Shown: positions 25,269 through 33,603, numbered from the stretch's first letter. The stretch is 42,774 nt of DNA from Candidatus Caldarchaeum subterraneum (GCA_937934305.1 CALHAG010000004.1:1-42774); one strand, 5' to 3'. Translations and numbers: made by a program. Notes: generated from the sequence alone by a model not told the origin.

Positions 25269-25277
25269 ATATAAAGG
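25269..25277 (+). promoter_or_regulatory. TATA box of the TIM-barrel epimerase-like gene
   Basis: CATATAAAGG is centred about 26 nt before ATG 25298, with no ribosome site between, which fits a leaderless transcript. The 79-nt gap after the tRNA holds nothing else I can name. Confidence 0.5.
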
Positions 25278-25297
25278 TTCAGAAAAAGACATACACG

Positions 25298-26266
25298 ATG
25301 AAGTTAGGCGTTTTTACGGTTCTATACAATGAAATTCCTTTAGAAAAAGTTGTCCCAAAAGTCGCGTCTCTTGGCTATGAGGCAGTCGAACTTGCATGCT
25401 GGCGAGGAAGCCTGCATTTAGACATAGACAAGGCCTTGGGCGGAGGTGCTCAGGAAATAAAACGGGTAACAGAAGACAACAATCTATTCATTTCGGCTGT
25501 ATCTAACCATCTTGAAGGACAGTTGGTATTGGGGCCTCATGACGCCTCGACCGATGCTGTCTATAGAGGAAGTCCTGAAGAGAAGGTGAAGTATGGCATC
25601 GAGAGAATGAAAAAGACATGTGATGTCGCCAACCTACTTGATGTCCCCGTTGTAGTGGGTTTTATAGGGTGCCCCAACTGGGGGGCATGGTACAACTTCC
25701 CATTCGGATATGACAAGATTTTCGAGTCCTATTTCGAATTGTTCGCTGAACGATGGGGAGAGATACTGGATTACTACAGCAGCTGCGGCGTCAAGTTTGC
25801 ACACGAGGTTCATCCGCAGGAACTGGCTTATAACGTGGAAACAGCGGAACAGGCTCTCAAAGCGATTAATTGGAGGAAGGAGTTTGGGTTCAACTTTGAT
25901 CCAAGCCATTTGGTATGGCAGCTCATTGACCCAGTTGTCTTCATCAAAAAATTCGGAGACAGAATCTTCCACTCACACGCAAAGGACGGGGAGCTTGTGG
26001 CCGAAAATCTACCAACATCAGGAGCGATTCCCACAGGTAGCTGGCTAAGGCCTGGTAGAGGCTTCAGGTTTAGAATACCTGGATGGGGACAGGTTCCGTG
26101 GAAAAGAGTCATCACCGCGTTCGCGGAAGTGGGCTACGACTATGTCATGAGCTACGAGCACGAAGACCCCGTGATGAGCCAGGAAGATGGATTGGAGAAA
26201 ACCATCCACTACCTAAAACCTTTGATAATCAAAAAACGGCTCACAGAAATCTGGTGGAAAGAATAA
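25298..26266 (+). CDS. Sugar phosphate isomerase/epimerase-like TIM-barrel protein
   Basis: A 322-residue protein of the xylose isomerase-like (AP endonuclease 2) fold. It begins MKLGVFTVLYNEIPLEKVVP, then LGYEAVELACW, the usual first two strands. Probable metal ligands are a Glu in KFAHEVHPQEL near 167-177, Asp in FNFDPSHLVW near 198-207, His in FHSHAKD near 222-228 and Glu in MSYEHED near 283-289. This set matches sugar isomerases/epimerases such as IolE-like proteins rather than endonuclease IV. The substrate is unknown. It stands alone between two tRNA genes and has its own promoter. Confidence 0.82.
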   Translation: MKLGVFTVLYNEIPLEKVVPKVASLGYEAVELACWRGSLHLDIDKALGGGAQEIKRVTEDNNLFISAVSNHLEGQLVLGPHDASTDAVYRGSPEEKVKYGIERMKKTCDVANLLDVPVVVGFIGCPNWGAWYNFPFGYDKIFESYFELFAERWGEILDYYSSCGVKFAHEVHPQELAYNVETAEQALKAINWRKEFGFNFDPSHLVWQLIDPVVFIKKFGDRIFHSHAKDGELVAENLPTSGAIPTGSWLRPGRGFRFRIPGWGQVPWKRVITAFAEVGYDYVMSYEHEDPVMSQEDGLEKTIHYLKPLIIKKRLTEIWWKE

Positions 26267-26287
26267 CCGTATGGGCGGCAGTTTATC

Positions 26288-26370
26288 CGCCGGGGGCGGG
26301 ATTTGAACCCGCGCGGCCAAAGGCCACTGGTTTAGCAGACCAGCCCCATACCAGGCTTGGGGACCCCGGC
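26288..26370 (-). tRNA. tRNA-Ser (anticodon GCT)
   Basis: An 83-nt class II tRNA on the minus strand. The acceptor stem GCCGGGG pairs with CCCCGGC, and the anticodon stem CTGGT/ACCAG encloses the loop CTGCTAA with anticodon GCT (Ser, AGC/AGU). The long variable arm TGGCCTTTGGCCGC forms its own hairpin, and the T arm is GCGGG-TTCAAAT-CCCGC. The discriminator is G, as expected for Ser, and CCA is not encoded. It is convergent to the epimerase-like gene. Confidence 0.95.
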
Positions 26371-26405
26371 ATCTATTGTCGGATGTATTTTTTGTTGGTC
26401 GTCTA

Positions 26406-26420
26406 AAAAGCTTAGCTTTT
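26406..26420 (-). terminator. Possible terminator after nitroreductase
   Basis: A short perfect palindrome, AAAAGCT-T-AGCTTTT, spans the nitroreductase stop codon and is followed on the minus strand by a T-run (CTTTTT). In archaea a T-run alone can end transcription, so the stem may be incidental. Confidence 0.3.
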
Positions 26421-26933
26421 CGGCTGGTCGCCGTACTTTTCTATGTGGAGTATCTCTTGTAGTGGTTTTCTGATTATTTTGCCTAGTGGTTTGGATGGTT
26501 TGGGGTGTCCGAATGCTATGCAGATGGCTATGCGTTGGTCGCCCGGTATGTTGAGATAGTGTTTGGCTTTTTCTTCGCTGTGGAGGGTTATTGGGCATGA
26601 GCCTAGGCCGAGGATGTGTGCAGCCAGCATCATGTTCTGAGCCGCTCTTCCCGCGTCAAACCTGTCCTGAAAATATGTGTCGGGTATTGTTATGACTACG
26701 GCGAACGCGGCGCTGGGAAGATGCTGTGCAAACTGTCCGTATTCAGAGAGCTTCTGCAGGTTTTCTTTGTCTCTTATGAGTATGAATTGCCACGGCTGCC
26801 TGTTTTTGGCGCTTCCCGCACGCCTCCCCGCCTCTAGAATTTTACTGATTGTCTCCATGTCAACCGGTTTGTCGAGGAACTCGCGGGTCTCCCTCTTAGA
26901 GTAAACAATTCTTAGGCACTGGTCGTCCTTCAT
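26412..26933 (-). CDS. Nitroreductase family protein
   Basis: FMN-dependent NAD(P)H oxidoreductase fold of 173 residues. It has IVYSKRETREFLDKPV at the start (the SxRxF/Y type FMN motif), AGRRAGSAKNRQPWQFILIRD (FMN-contacting), AAQNMMLAAHILGLGSC, and GHPKPSKP near the C-terminus. The length is that of the smaller subfamily. The substrate is not evident; quinone, flavin and nitro compounds are typical in vitro. It follows the prephenate dehydrogenase gene by 32 nt on the same strand and could share its transcript. Confidence 0.87.
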   Translation of the reverse strand: MKDDQCLRIVYSKRETREFLDKPVDMETISKILEAGRRAGSAKNRQPWQFILIRDKENLQKLSEYGQFAQHLPSAAFAVVITIPDTYFQDRFDAGRAAQNMMLAAHILGLGSCPITLHSEEKAKHYLNIPGDQRIAICIAFGHPKPSKPLGKIIRKPLQEILHIEKYGDQPKS

Positions 26934-26965
26934 GTCTCCAGCTTGGCGCGACCTGTTAATAATGT

Positions 26966-27799
26966 CTACACTGTTTTGGAGGCGGCTTCTTCTAGGAGTT
27001 GGTAGATTTTGGCATAGCCTTTCACGAGTTTTTTGGTCTGTAGCTGTTTGAAGATTCTTGACGCTGTCGAGGGATTGTTTCTAAACTGGTTTAGTGTTTT
27101 CACCGCGTCTGTTAAGGTTTCTTCGGTGTATGGGTTTTTCTCGGTGATTTCTTTGAAGAGGTTGGGGCTTTCGCTGAGCATTGGTGAGGCGACCAGCATG
27201 AGGGCTTTTTGGCTGACTGTGAGAGGCTTCACATCAGCCATGCTCCAGCTCTTGAGCAGGGCAAGGATCAAGAGCCGCGGCAAAGCCATCGCCGAAGCCA
27301 TCTTCCTGTCGTGTGTTTCGACGCTCATCCGCAATATTTTGCATGGATGGAAAACTTCTTCGCAGACTCTGTATTCTTCGATTGGTTTTCTGAACGGGAT
27401 GAAAACGATGTTTTTGTCCTTTAGTTTTTTGGTTCCTGGGCCAAATAGAGGGTGAACAAGAACAACCATGTTGCTGTTGCTTTGATGTTTGGCGAGTGCC
27501 TTGGCCACCGGTGTTTTGATCGAGGAGATGTCGAGGATTGTTTTTCCGCTGACTGTAGACATTAGCTTTGGCAGGAGGGCGGCTGCGTTAGAAGCCCCGA
27601 CCGCTAACACGATTAGGCTGCTGGTGGAAAGAGCTTCTTTCAGGGATTTCGCTGCCGAGATTCCATAGCCCTCTATCTTTTTTAGCTTGTTCCTGTTTTT
27701 GTCATATATCGCTACGCTGTAACCTCTTCTTGCAAGGTTTCGCGCCATCCAGAGACCCATGGGACCTGCGCCGATGACAAGGGCCCTTTTCCTATCCAC
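26966..27799 (-). CDS. tyrA: Prephenate dehydrogenase family protein (TyrA)
   Basis: NAD(P)-dependent oxidative decarboxylation of prephenate, or of arogenate, in tyrosine synthesis. The 277-residue protein has the Rossmann motif ALVIGAGPMGLWMARNLA at 6-23, DISSIKTPVAKAL near 95-107, and VHPLFGPGTK near 118-127, all typical of TyrA. The helical C-terminal dimerisation domain follows. The GTG start at 27799 overlaps the upstream chorismate mutase-aminotransferase gene by 8 nt, so the two are coupled. The pairing with an aminotransferase leaves open whether prephenate or arogenate is the substrate. Confidence 0.88.
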   Translation of the reverse strand: MDRKRALVIGAGPMGLWMARNLARRGYSVAIYDKNRNKLKKIEGYGISAAKSLKEALSTSSLIVLAVGASNAAALLPKLMSTVSGKTILDISSIKTPVAKALAKHQSNSNMVVLVHPLFGPGTKKLKDKNIVFIPFRKPIEEYRVCEEVFHPCKILRMSVETHDRKMASAMALPRLLILALLKSWSMADVKPLTVSQKALMLVASPMLSESPNLFKEITEKNPYTEETLTDAVKTLNQFRNNPSTASRIFKQLQTKKLVKGYAKIYQLLEEAASKTV

Positions 27800-29198
27800 G
27801 TGCCCTACCTTTTTCCGCGATAAACTCGCCGAGAAGCCTGATTCCTTTAACTATCGACTCGTCGGGTGCTCCCAGAGAGATTCTGATAAAATCGTCGTAG
27901 CCTCCAAACAGTGAACCCGGCGCAACCGCTACACCTTTTGACTCAAGTAATTCAAAGGCAGTTGCCATGGCGTCTTCGCCCAGTTTCCCTATGCGGGGAA
28001 AGACATACATCCCTCCGTCTGGCCTATAAAATTCTGCCCCGATTTTCTCGAGCTCGTGAACAGCCTTCTCCATCCTACGCATCATAATGGCCGCATATTC
28101 TTTCGGCGCATCCCGGAGACCCAGGGCCGTCAGAGCTCCTCTCTGAATAAACTCTGGAACACATGTGATGACTAAGCCGATTATCGACGCCATCTTCGCT
28201 ACAAGATTTTTGTCGGCGATGACGTATCCGATTCTATAGCCTGTCATTCCATAGCTCTTCGAGAAGGATTGTATCAAGACATGTTGTTTCCCAAGGTCGT
28301 TGTCGAGTATGCTGACGTGTCCGTCTCGGACGTAGTCTGCGTAGACCTCGTCGCTTATGACGGTGATGCCGTGGTCTGTGGCGAGTTCGACGAGTTTGTT
28401 GAAGGTTGTTCGGTCGAGGATTTTTCCAGTGGGGTTGTTGGGGTAGTTGAGGATGATTGCCTTGGTTGAGGAGCTGATGTGTCTTTCTACTGCGTCGATG
28501 GACGGTGTCCAGCCGTCTTCAAACAATGTCTTGACGTGCACAGACCTTGCTCCCACAAACGGGGCCACCTGCCTGTACATCGGCCAAGACGGGTCTATGA
28601 CGAGAAGCTCATCACCCTCACGCAGTAAAGTTTTGGCTGCGAGGTAGATGGCGAACCTTCCACCGGGGGTGATAACCACGTTTTCAGGAGTTATCTCGAA
28701 CCCATGCTTTTCATAAACTTGGTTGACTATCTGTGCACGCAGCTCAGCAAGCCCACGTGAGTCTATGTATCTTGCGTATCCCTCCAAAAGAGCGTTCGCT
28801 GCAGAGTGTCTTACCTCCGGCGGCGCGCCTAGGTCTGGTTCACCGACTTCGAGTCTCTGAACCTCGCGCCCGTTTTTCTGAAGCTCGACAGCTCTTCTCA
28901 AAATGTCGAAATGTGTGAGCTTCTGTTTTGGTGTTGACGTCTGTTGCTCAACTGCGTCAGAGAAGATAATGGTTGCTATGCGGTTGATGGTTTCTTCGGG
29001 TATGCCGTGTTTAGCGGCTTCTTCAAGCATGGCTCTTCTAACCTCTTTCTCGACATCGGGTGCAACAGCTTCCACCCCCAGTGTTTTTTTATGCTCTGCA
29101 ATTTTGTTCACTATCTCTCTACGAGCTGCGAGCACCTTCACAAGCTCCACCGCTAGACGACGTGACTCAGCCCGCAGAGTCGTCAAATCCATCTCCAT
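27792..29198 (-). CDS. Chorismate mutase-aminotransferase fusion
   Basis: A 468-residue two-domain protein. Residues about 5-85 match an AroQ chorismate mutase: LRAESRRLAVELVKVLAARREIVNKIAEHK in pieces, giving the helix-1 Arg residues and Lys, then a long second helix. Residues about 95-465 form a fold-type I aspartate-type aminotransferase with the PLP lysine in SFSKSYGMTGYRIGY near 310-324, NYPNNPTGK near 255-263, and the carboxylate Arg in FIRISLGAP. The fusion would make prephenate and transaminate either prephenate or the later keto acids. The start is ATG 29198, with ATG 29192 next. It leads the tyrA operon. Confidence 0.88.
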   Translation of the reverse strand: MEMDLTTLRAESRRLAVELVKVLAARREIVNKIAEHKKTLGVEAVAPDVEKEVRRAMLEEAAKHGIPEETINRIATIIFSDAVEQQTSTPKQKLTHFDILRRAVELQKNGREVQRLEVGEPDLGAPPEVRHSAANALLEGYARYIDSRGLAELRAQIVNQVYEKHGFEITPENVVITPGGRFAIYLAAKTLLREGDELLVIDPSWPMYRQVAPFVGARSVHVKTLFEDGWTPSIDAVERHISSSTKAIILNYPNNPTGKILDRTTFNKLVELATDHGITVISDEVYADYVRDGHVSILDNDLGKQHVLIQSFSKSYGMTGYRIGYVIADKNLVAKMASIIGLVITCVPEFIQRGALTALGLRDAPKEYAAIMMRRMEKAVHELEKIGAEFYRPDGGMYVFPRIGKLGEDAMATAFELLESKGVAVAPGSLFGGYDDFIRISLGAPDESIVKGIRLLGEFIAEKGRARG

Positions 29199-29227
29199 GG
29201 CTGTACCAGTCGTGTAAATTGGCTACC

Positions 29228-29234
29228 TTTAAAT
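29228..29234. promoter_or_regulatory. Symmetric TATA box shared by two divergent genes
   Basis: CTTTAAATT has a self-complementary TTTAAA core. It is centred 28 nt before ATG 29259 on the plus strand and about 33 nt before ATG 29198 on the minus strand. No other TATA-like sequence is seen in the 60-bp gap, so one element may serve both directions. Confidence 0.4.
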
Positions 29235-29258
29235 TGTTCTGCTGCAAATGTTAAATCG

Positions 29259-30092
29259 ATGAGATTCTTTTTAGGATTACTTCTTCTCGTGCTGATGTTT
29301 TTCTCTACGGCGACGGGTTTTGAGAAGGATAACTATTTTTCGTATAGTTATGTGTTGACGAAAAGCGATGGTGAAACGGTCTCTGGAGAGTTCTCCCTCT
29401 CCGTGCTCGATGTTTTGCCTGATGGGAGGCTGCGTCTAAGAGGCGTGGCAACATTCAACGACGGTGTCGCTACAATTGAGAAGAATGTGCCGAGCAGCTA
29501 CTTTTCCCCACCTGCCGTGGACTTGTCTGCCTATGAGGGTGTGTACAGCTTCCGCAGAGATAACGTTAGTCTAACCCTTTCTGTCGAGAAGGTGGGCGAG
29601 GAGCTTAGAGCGGTCTCAGGCTTTGAGTATGTGACTGAGGTTTATCGTGTGTCCGCGACTGTGGATAGAGTTGGTGAATCTGCGAGGCTTGAGGGAGTTA
29701 TCGAAAACATCGCCTCCTCAAAGGTTGTTTACAGTGTTGACCTTGTCTACACAGAAACGGGACAGAAAACAGCATCATTCAAGATGAGCCTCAGGGAAAG
29801 CAATGTAGATCTCTCAGCATTCAACATCACCGCAGCCATCTCACCATTCTCTCTCACAGCCACGCCTGCTTCATTTTTCGCAGCGTTTCCATCTGTCTCT
29901 GGAGAATTCTTCGAGATGGGTGGGCAGCGGATTGTTGTTCAGGAACAAGCCACAGCTTCCTCGGCTTACTTTGACAGAGTCGGGGCGGTGCTGGCCGCTG
30001 GGCTGGCGACAATAGGTGCTGTATCATTTTTGAGCATGCGGAGAAAAGGGAGAGCCGCGGAGCCTGGGGAGAGAAAGGCTCACTATGTCTAA
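29259..30092 (+). CDS. Exported membrane-anchored protein of an ABC system, function unknown
   Basis: A 277-residue protein with an N-terminal signal peptide (MRFFLGLLLLVLMFFSTATG, residues 1-20), an extracellular beta-rich region of about 215 residues, and one C-terminal membrane helix near 243-260 (VGAVLAAGLATIGAVSFLSM) followed by a basic tail. This is a type I membrane topology. I do not recognise the extracellular domain. It overlaps the ABC ATPase gene by 8 nt, so it probably works with that transporter. ATG 29259 lies 28 nt from the TATA box, fitting a leaderless start. Confidence 0.7.
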   Translation: MRFFLGLLLLVLMFFSTATGFEKDNYFSYSYVLTKSDGETVSGEFSLSVLDVLPDGRLRLRGVATFNDGVATIEKNVPSSYFSPPAVDLSAYEGVYSFRRDNVSLTLSVEKVGEELRAVSGFEYVTEVYRVSATVDRVGESARLEGVIENIASSKVVYSVDLVYTETGQKTASFKMSLRESNVDLSAFNITAAISPFSLTATPASFFAAFPSVSGEFFEMGGQRIVVQEQATASSAYFDRVGAVLAAGLATIGAVSFLSMRRKGRAAEPGERKAHYV

Positions 30093-31029
30093 GAACCCCG
30101 TCGTAGTCGTCGACTCTTTCACCAAGGTTTACGGTGATGGAACAAGAATAGGCCCCATAACCCTACATGTAGGCGAGGGGGAGGTTTATGGTCTCGTGGG
30201 GCCCAACGGCTCAGGCAAAACCACCACTCTACGCGCCATACTGGGATTGCTGAAACCCAGCGGAGGAAAAGTATCTGTCTACGGGTTAAACCCATACAGC
30301 CACCCGGAGAAAGTCAACCAGAAGATAGGCTACTCCCCCGAAATTCCAAACTATCCACCATTCTTCACCGCCGAGAAACTTCTTCGCGTAACATGCAACA
30401 TGAAAAAAATTATCGGAAAAGACGCTGATAACGAGGTTAGGCGGATTCTTGACTTGACGGGGTTAGTTAACCACGCCGACAGAAAAATCGGAAACTTCTC
30501 AAAAGGTATGGTGCAGCGTCTCTCCATCGGACAAGCTCTGGTAGGAGACCCTCCCCTACTCATCCTCGACGAGCCGATGCTCGGAGTAGACCCCGTCGGC
30601 AGAGCCCACATCCGCGACGTTCTACTCCAGCTCAGAAAACAGGGCAAAACCATCATCTTCTCCTCACACGAGCTTTACGAAGTTCAGAGACTTTCCGACC
30701 GAGTAGCCATGGTCTACATGGGTAAAACCGTCTTCGAAGACATGGTAATGAACATATTAAACAACAGTCCAGAAACCAAGGTTGTTGCTGAGCTTGTCTC
30801 TGAGCCAGACGGGAAACTCGCCAAAGCTCTTGAAGAAATTTCCGGCGTTCTCGAAGTCGCCTTCGAAGCAAACAAAGTCGTCATCTCCGTCGACTCCTCA
30901 CTCGACCCACGTGAAAAAATCGCAGAAAAAATTGTAAACCTCGGCTACGGGTTAAGAGAGTTCAGGATATCACAGCCCTCCCTTGAAGAGGTGTTCATCA
31001 ACAGGGTGAAGGAATCTGTCAGCGGCTAA
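30085..31029 (+). CDS. ABC transporter ATP-binding protein
   Basis: ATPase of an ABC-2-type exporter, 314 residues. Walker A is GPNGSGKTT at 39-47, the signature is NFSKGMVQRLSIGQAL (FSKGM in place of LSGGQ, common in this subgroup), and Walker B is PLLILDEPMLGVDP near 156-169 followed by the switch SSHELYEV. The last 80 residues are a C-terminal domain typical of CcmA/NatA-like proteins. It overlaps the previous exported-protein gene by 8 nt, and the permease start probably lies inside its 3' end. The exported substrate is unknown. Confidence 0.93.
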   Translation: MSKNPVVVVDSFTKVYGDGTRIGPITLHVGEGEVYGLVGPNGSGKTTTLRAILGLLKPSGGKVSVYGLNPYSHPEKVNQKIGYSPEIPNYPPFFTAEKLLRVTCNMKKIIGKDADNEVRRILDLTGLVNHADRKIGNFSKGMVQRLSIGQALVGDPPLLILDEPMLGVDPVGRAHIRDVLLQLRKQGKTIIFSSHELYEVQRLSDRVAMVYMGKTVFEDMVMNILNNSPETKVVAELVSEPDGKLAKALEEISGVLEVAFEANKVVISVDSSLDPREKIAEKIVNLGYGLREFRISQPSLEEVFINRVKESVSG

Positions 31030-31858
31030 AGTCCCTCTCATCCTCATAGAGTATGAGCTGCGAAAAAGCCTTGCACGGCGAAGGGTTCTGATACTAGTGG
31101 CCATAACTTTTCTCCTCGAATTAGGCCTATATCTTGTGTTGACGAGGCTGCCGCCGCAGTTTATAGAAACCTTCTCTGGAGCGGCTTGGACGCTGGGGAT
31201 AATAGCCCCATCTGCAGGCCTTCTTCATGTGCTCGCCCTCACCATAGGCTCCTCCACCTCGGCGGAGGAGTATGAACTGGGAACAGCGGACTACTGGATG
31301 ACACGGCCCCTTAAGAGAAGCAGCTACTTCCTCGGCAAAACAGTCGGCGGCCTAGTCCTTCTATTCCTAATCGTCTTCACCTACTCCATACTCTCCCTCT
31401 CGGTGTCATGGTATGTTTTCGGGCCGCAGAGCAAAGTTGAGATATTTCCCATAGCCCTCGCGGCTTCTATAGCCTCGGCCGCACCCTTCTACGCGATTGG
31501 TCTCGCTTTTGGAGAGCTTCTGAGGAGAAGCATGATGTCGACCATTGTTGCGGGAGCAGTTTTCTTCGCGTCGGTCTTGGTCGAAACCTATGCAAACTTC
31601 GTTGCCTTAATCGCGGGAGACTTGACGCTCCGAGAGGTTGTGAGATTTCTACCCTCATGGGCTTCTACGGGGCTGACACCTACCATCTTAACCGACGCCC
31701 TGGGACTGAGCTTAAACACACCCGGCGCCCCCTTCACCGGTTTAGGTGCCGAGAACCTGTGGCTCGCCGCGGCAAGCATCTTCATATACTCCACCGTGTT
31801 TTTCCTCATTGCGTGGCTTCGGTTCAGACACAGCGACGTGACGCGTAGGGCTCTCTGA
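31016..31858 (+). CDS. ABC-2-type permease, probable CTG start
   Basis: Integral membrane partner of the preceding ATPase. The first ATG/GTG/TTG in the frame is GTG 31097, but the frame is open back to 31010, and those upstream codons encode LILIEYELRKSLARRRVLIL, the amphipathic N-terminal helix usual in ABC-2 permeases. A GGTGA ribosome site at 31005-31009 sits 6 nt before CTG 31016, so I choose CTG; the protein then has 280 residues. There are about six hydrophobic segments, and SAEEYELGTADYWMTRPLKRS is the cytoplasmic loop typical of the family. Confidence 0.72.
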   Translation: MSAAKVPLILIEYELRKSLARRRVLILVAITFLLELGLYLVLTRLPPQFIETFSGAAWTLGIIAPSAGLLHVLALTIGSSTSAEEYELGTADYWMTRPLKRSSYFLGKTVGGLVLLFLIVFTYSILSLSVSWYVFGPQSKVEIFPIALAASIASAAPFYAIGLAFGELLRRSMMSTIVAGAVFFASVLVETYANFVALIAGDLTLREVVRFLPSWASTGLTPTILTDALGLSLNTPGAPFTGLGAENLWLAAASIFIYSTVFFLIAWLRFRHSDVTRRAL

Positions 31859-31906
31859 AGTTAAGGTTTTTACCTTGGCTCAAGACCCATAGTTGGTTAG
31901 ACCGCG

Positions 31907-32224
31907 ATGACGCAAATAGTGAGAATCAAAGTGACCAGCACAAACCTCTCTAAGCTCGAGGAGGTGTGCAGAGAGATAAGGGACATCGCTGAGAAAACAG
32001 GCACCAAGATATCGGGACCCATACCTCTTCCAGTGAAAAAACTGGTTATACCCACCCGCAAATCCCCATGCGGAGAGGGTACTAAAACATGGCGAAAACA
32101 TCAGATGCGTATACACCGTAGGCTGATAGACCTCGGCATAACCGACCAGAGAGTGATGCGTCAGATAATGCGGATACAGATACCCGATGACGTTGCTATT
32201 GAGATGCAGATGACGACAAAATAA
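31907..32224 (+). CDS. rps10: 30S ribosomal protein S10
   Basis: A 105-residue protein, the normal archaeal uS10 length. Diagnostic segments are IVRIKVTSTNLSKLEEVC, SGPIPLPVKKLVIPTRKSPCGEG in pieces, and RIHRRLIDLGITDQRVMRQIMRI. It is alone on the plus strand and convergent with EF-1alpha, separated by 18 AT-rich bases. In many archaea tuf and rps10 are adjacent and co-directional, so this is a rearranged order. Confidence 0.96.
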   Translation: MTQIVRIKVTSTNLSKLEEVCREIRDIAEKTGTKISGPIPLPVKKLVIPTRKSPCGEGTKTWRKHQMRIHRRLIDLGITDQRVMRQIMRIQIPDDVAIEMQMTTK

Positions 32225-32242
32225 AAAAATAAAGAAAATTGT

Positions 32243-33541
32243 TTATTGGGCTGTTTCGGTTATCTCTTTCACCACACCTGCCGCAACGGTCATTCCGCTG
32301 TCTCTTATGGCGAAGCGCCCCAGCTCAGGCGACACGCTTGCCGGCTCCAGTGCGACTGGGTTCAGCGGCCTTAGTCTCACAACCGCTACGTCACCGGTCT
32401 TGATGAAAGATGGGTTCTTCTCCGTTACCTGGCCTGTCCTCGGGTCCATCTTTTGGATAAGCTCAACAAACTTGACAGCGGTTTGCGCCGTGTGTATGTG
32501 GAGAACCGGCGTGTATCCAACAGCTATGGCCGTCGGATGATAGATGACGTATATCTGTCCGATGAACTCTTTGGCCACGGGTATGGGTGTATCGGGCTTT
32601 GTGACAACCATTCCTCGGGACAGCTGGTTCTTCTCAACACCCTTCAGGTTGAACCCGATGTTGTCGCCGGGAATCGCCTGCTGAAGCGACTGATGATGCA
32701 TCTCTATCGACTTGACCTCAGCCTTCAACCCCCCTGGATAAATCGCCACTATGTCGCCCGGTTTCAAAATCCCTTGCTCAACTCTCCCAACTGGGACAAC
32801 TCCAACGCCTTTGATTGAGTAGACACCCTGAATCGGTATCCTCAGAGGCTTGTCTATAGGCTTTGGCGGCTCCTCCAGCATGTCCAACGCCTCGAGTAAG
32901 GTGGGGCCGTTGTACCAAGGCATGTTGGAGCTTTTCTCGGTCAGGTTGTCTCCCAGCCAGCCGGATACAGGTATGAAGTTTATCTTGGCGATGTTGTAGC
33001 CGATGGTTTTTAGAAGGTCACCAGCCATCTGTTTAACTTCTTCATACCTTTCCTTCGACCAGTTCACCGAGCTATCGTCCATCTTGTTTATAAGGACAAT
33101 AATCTGCCTGATGCCGAGAACGAAAGAGAGGTAGGCGTGTTCACGGGTCTGTCCGCCTGGAGCTATGCCGACCTCAGCCTCGCCCTTCTTCGCGGAGACA
33201 ACCAATATCGCTGCGTCAGCTTGGCTTGCTCCTGTAATCATGTTCTTGACGAAGTCTCTGTGCCCAGGCGCGTCGATCAGCGTGAAGTAATATTTCCTTG
33301 TCTCAAATTTCTGGAAGGCAAGGTCTATTGTTAGCCCTCTCTCCCTCTCCTCCTTAACCCTGTCAAGCACCCAAGCATACTTGAAGCTCTCCTTGCCTAT
33401 CTTCTTCGCCTCCTCCTCGTAGGTCTTCAGCGTGCGTTCGTCGATAGCCCCCATCTTGTATAGAAAATGACCCATCGTCGTCGATTTTCCGTGGTCAACG
33501 TGTCCTATGACCACAAGGTTCATGTGTGGTTTTGCCGACAT
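32243..33541 (-). CDS. tuf: Elongation factor 1-alpha
   Basis: GTPase that delivers aminoacyl-tRNA to the ribosome. From ATG 33541 it has 432 residues. GHVDHGKST, GLTIDLAFQKF, DAPGHRDFVKNM and NKMD are the GTPase motifs. The C-terminal barrels contain the EF-1alpha-type MHHQSLQQAIPGDNIGFN. A TTG at 33547 would add two residues. ATG 33541 is preferred, and a strong TATA box lies 29 nt upstream. Confidence 0.96.
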   Translation of the reverse strand: MSAKPHMNLVVIGHVDHGKSTTMGHFLYKMGAIDERTLKTYEEEAKKIGKESFKYAWVLDRVKEERERGLTIDLAFQKFETRKYYFTLIDAPGHRDFVKNMITGASQADAAILVVSAKKGEAEVGIAPGGQTREHAYLSFVLGIRQIIVLINKMDDSSVNWSKERYEEVKQMAGDLLKTIGYNIAKINFIPVSGWLGDNLTEKSSNMPWYNGPTLLEALDMLEEPPKPIDKPLRIPIQGVYSIKGVGVVPVGRVEQGILKPGDIVAIYPGGLKAEVKSIEMHHQSLQQAIPGDNIGFNLKGVEKNQLSRGMVVTKPDTPIPVAKEFIGQIYVIYHPTAIAVGYTPVLHIHTAQTAVKFVELIQKMDPRTGQVTEKNPSFIKTGDVAVVRLRPLNPVALEPASVSPELGRFAIRDSGMTVAAGVVKEITETAQ

Positions 33542-33564
33542 CGTCAATCCCCTATAATTCCCCC

Positions 33565-33574
33565 TTTATATATT
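33565..33574 (-). promoter_or_regulatory. TATA box of EF-1alpha
   Basis: The minus strand reads AATATATAAA, the best-looking TATA sequence in the window, centred about 29 nt before ATG 33541. This fits high expression of the elongation factor. Confidence 0.6.
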
Positions 33575-33603
33575 CTGCCTTAGATTGACCAGGGACGTGG
33601 TGT

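Noticed and set aside
25144-26370. tRNA-associated integration site or genomic island
   Set aside because: Both tRNA genes are intact, no repeated tRNA 3' end or integrase is seen, and neighbouring genes look chromosomal.
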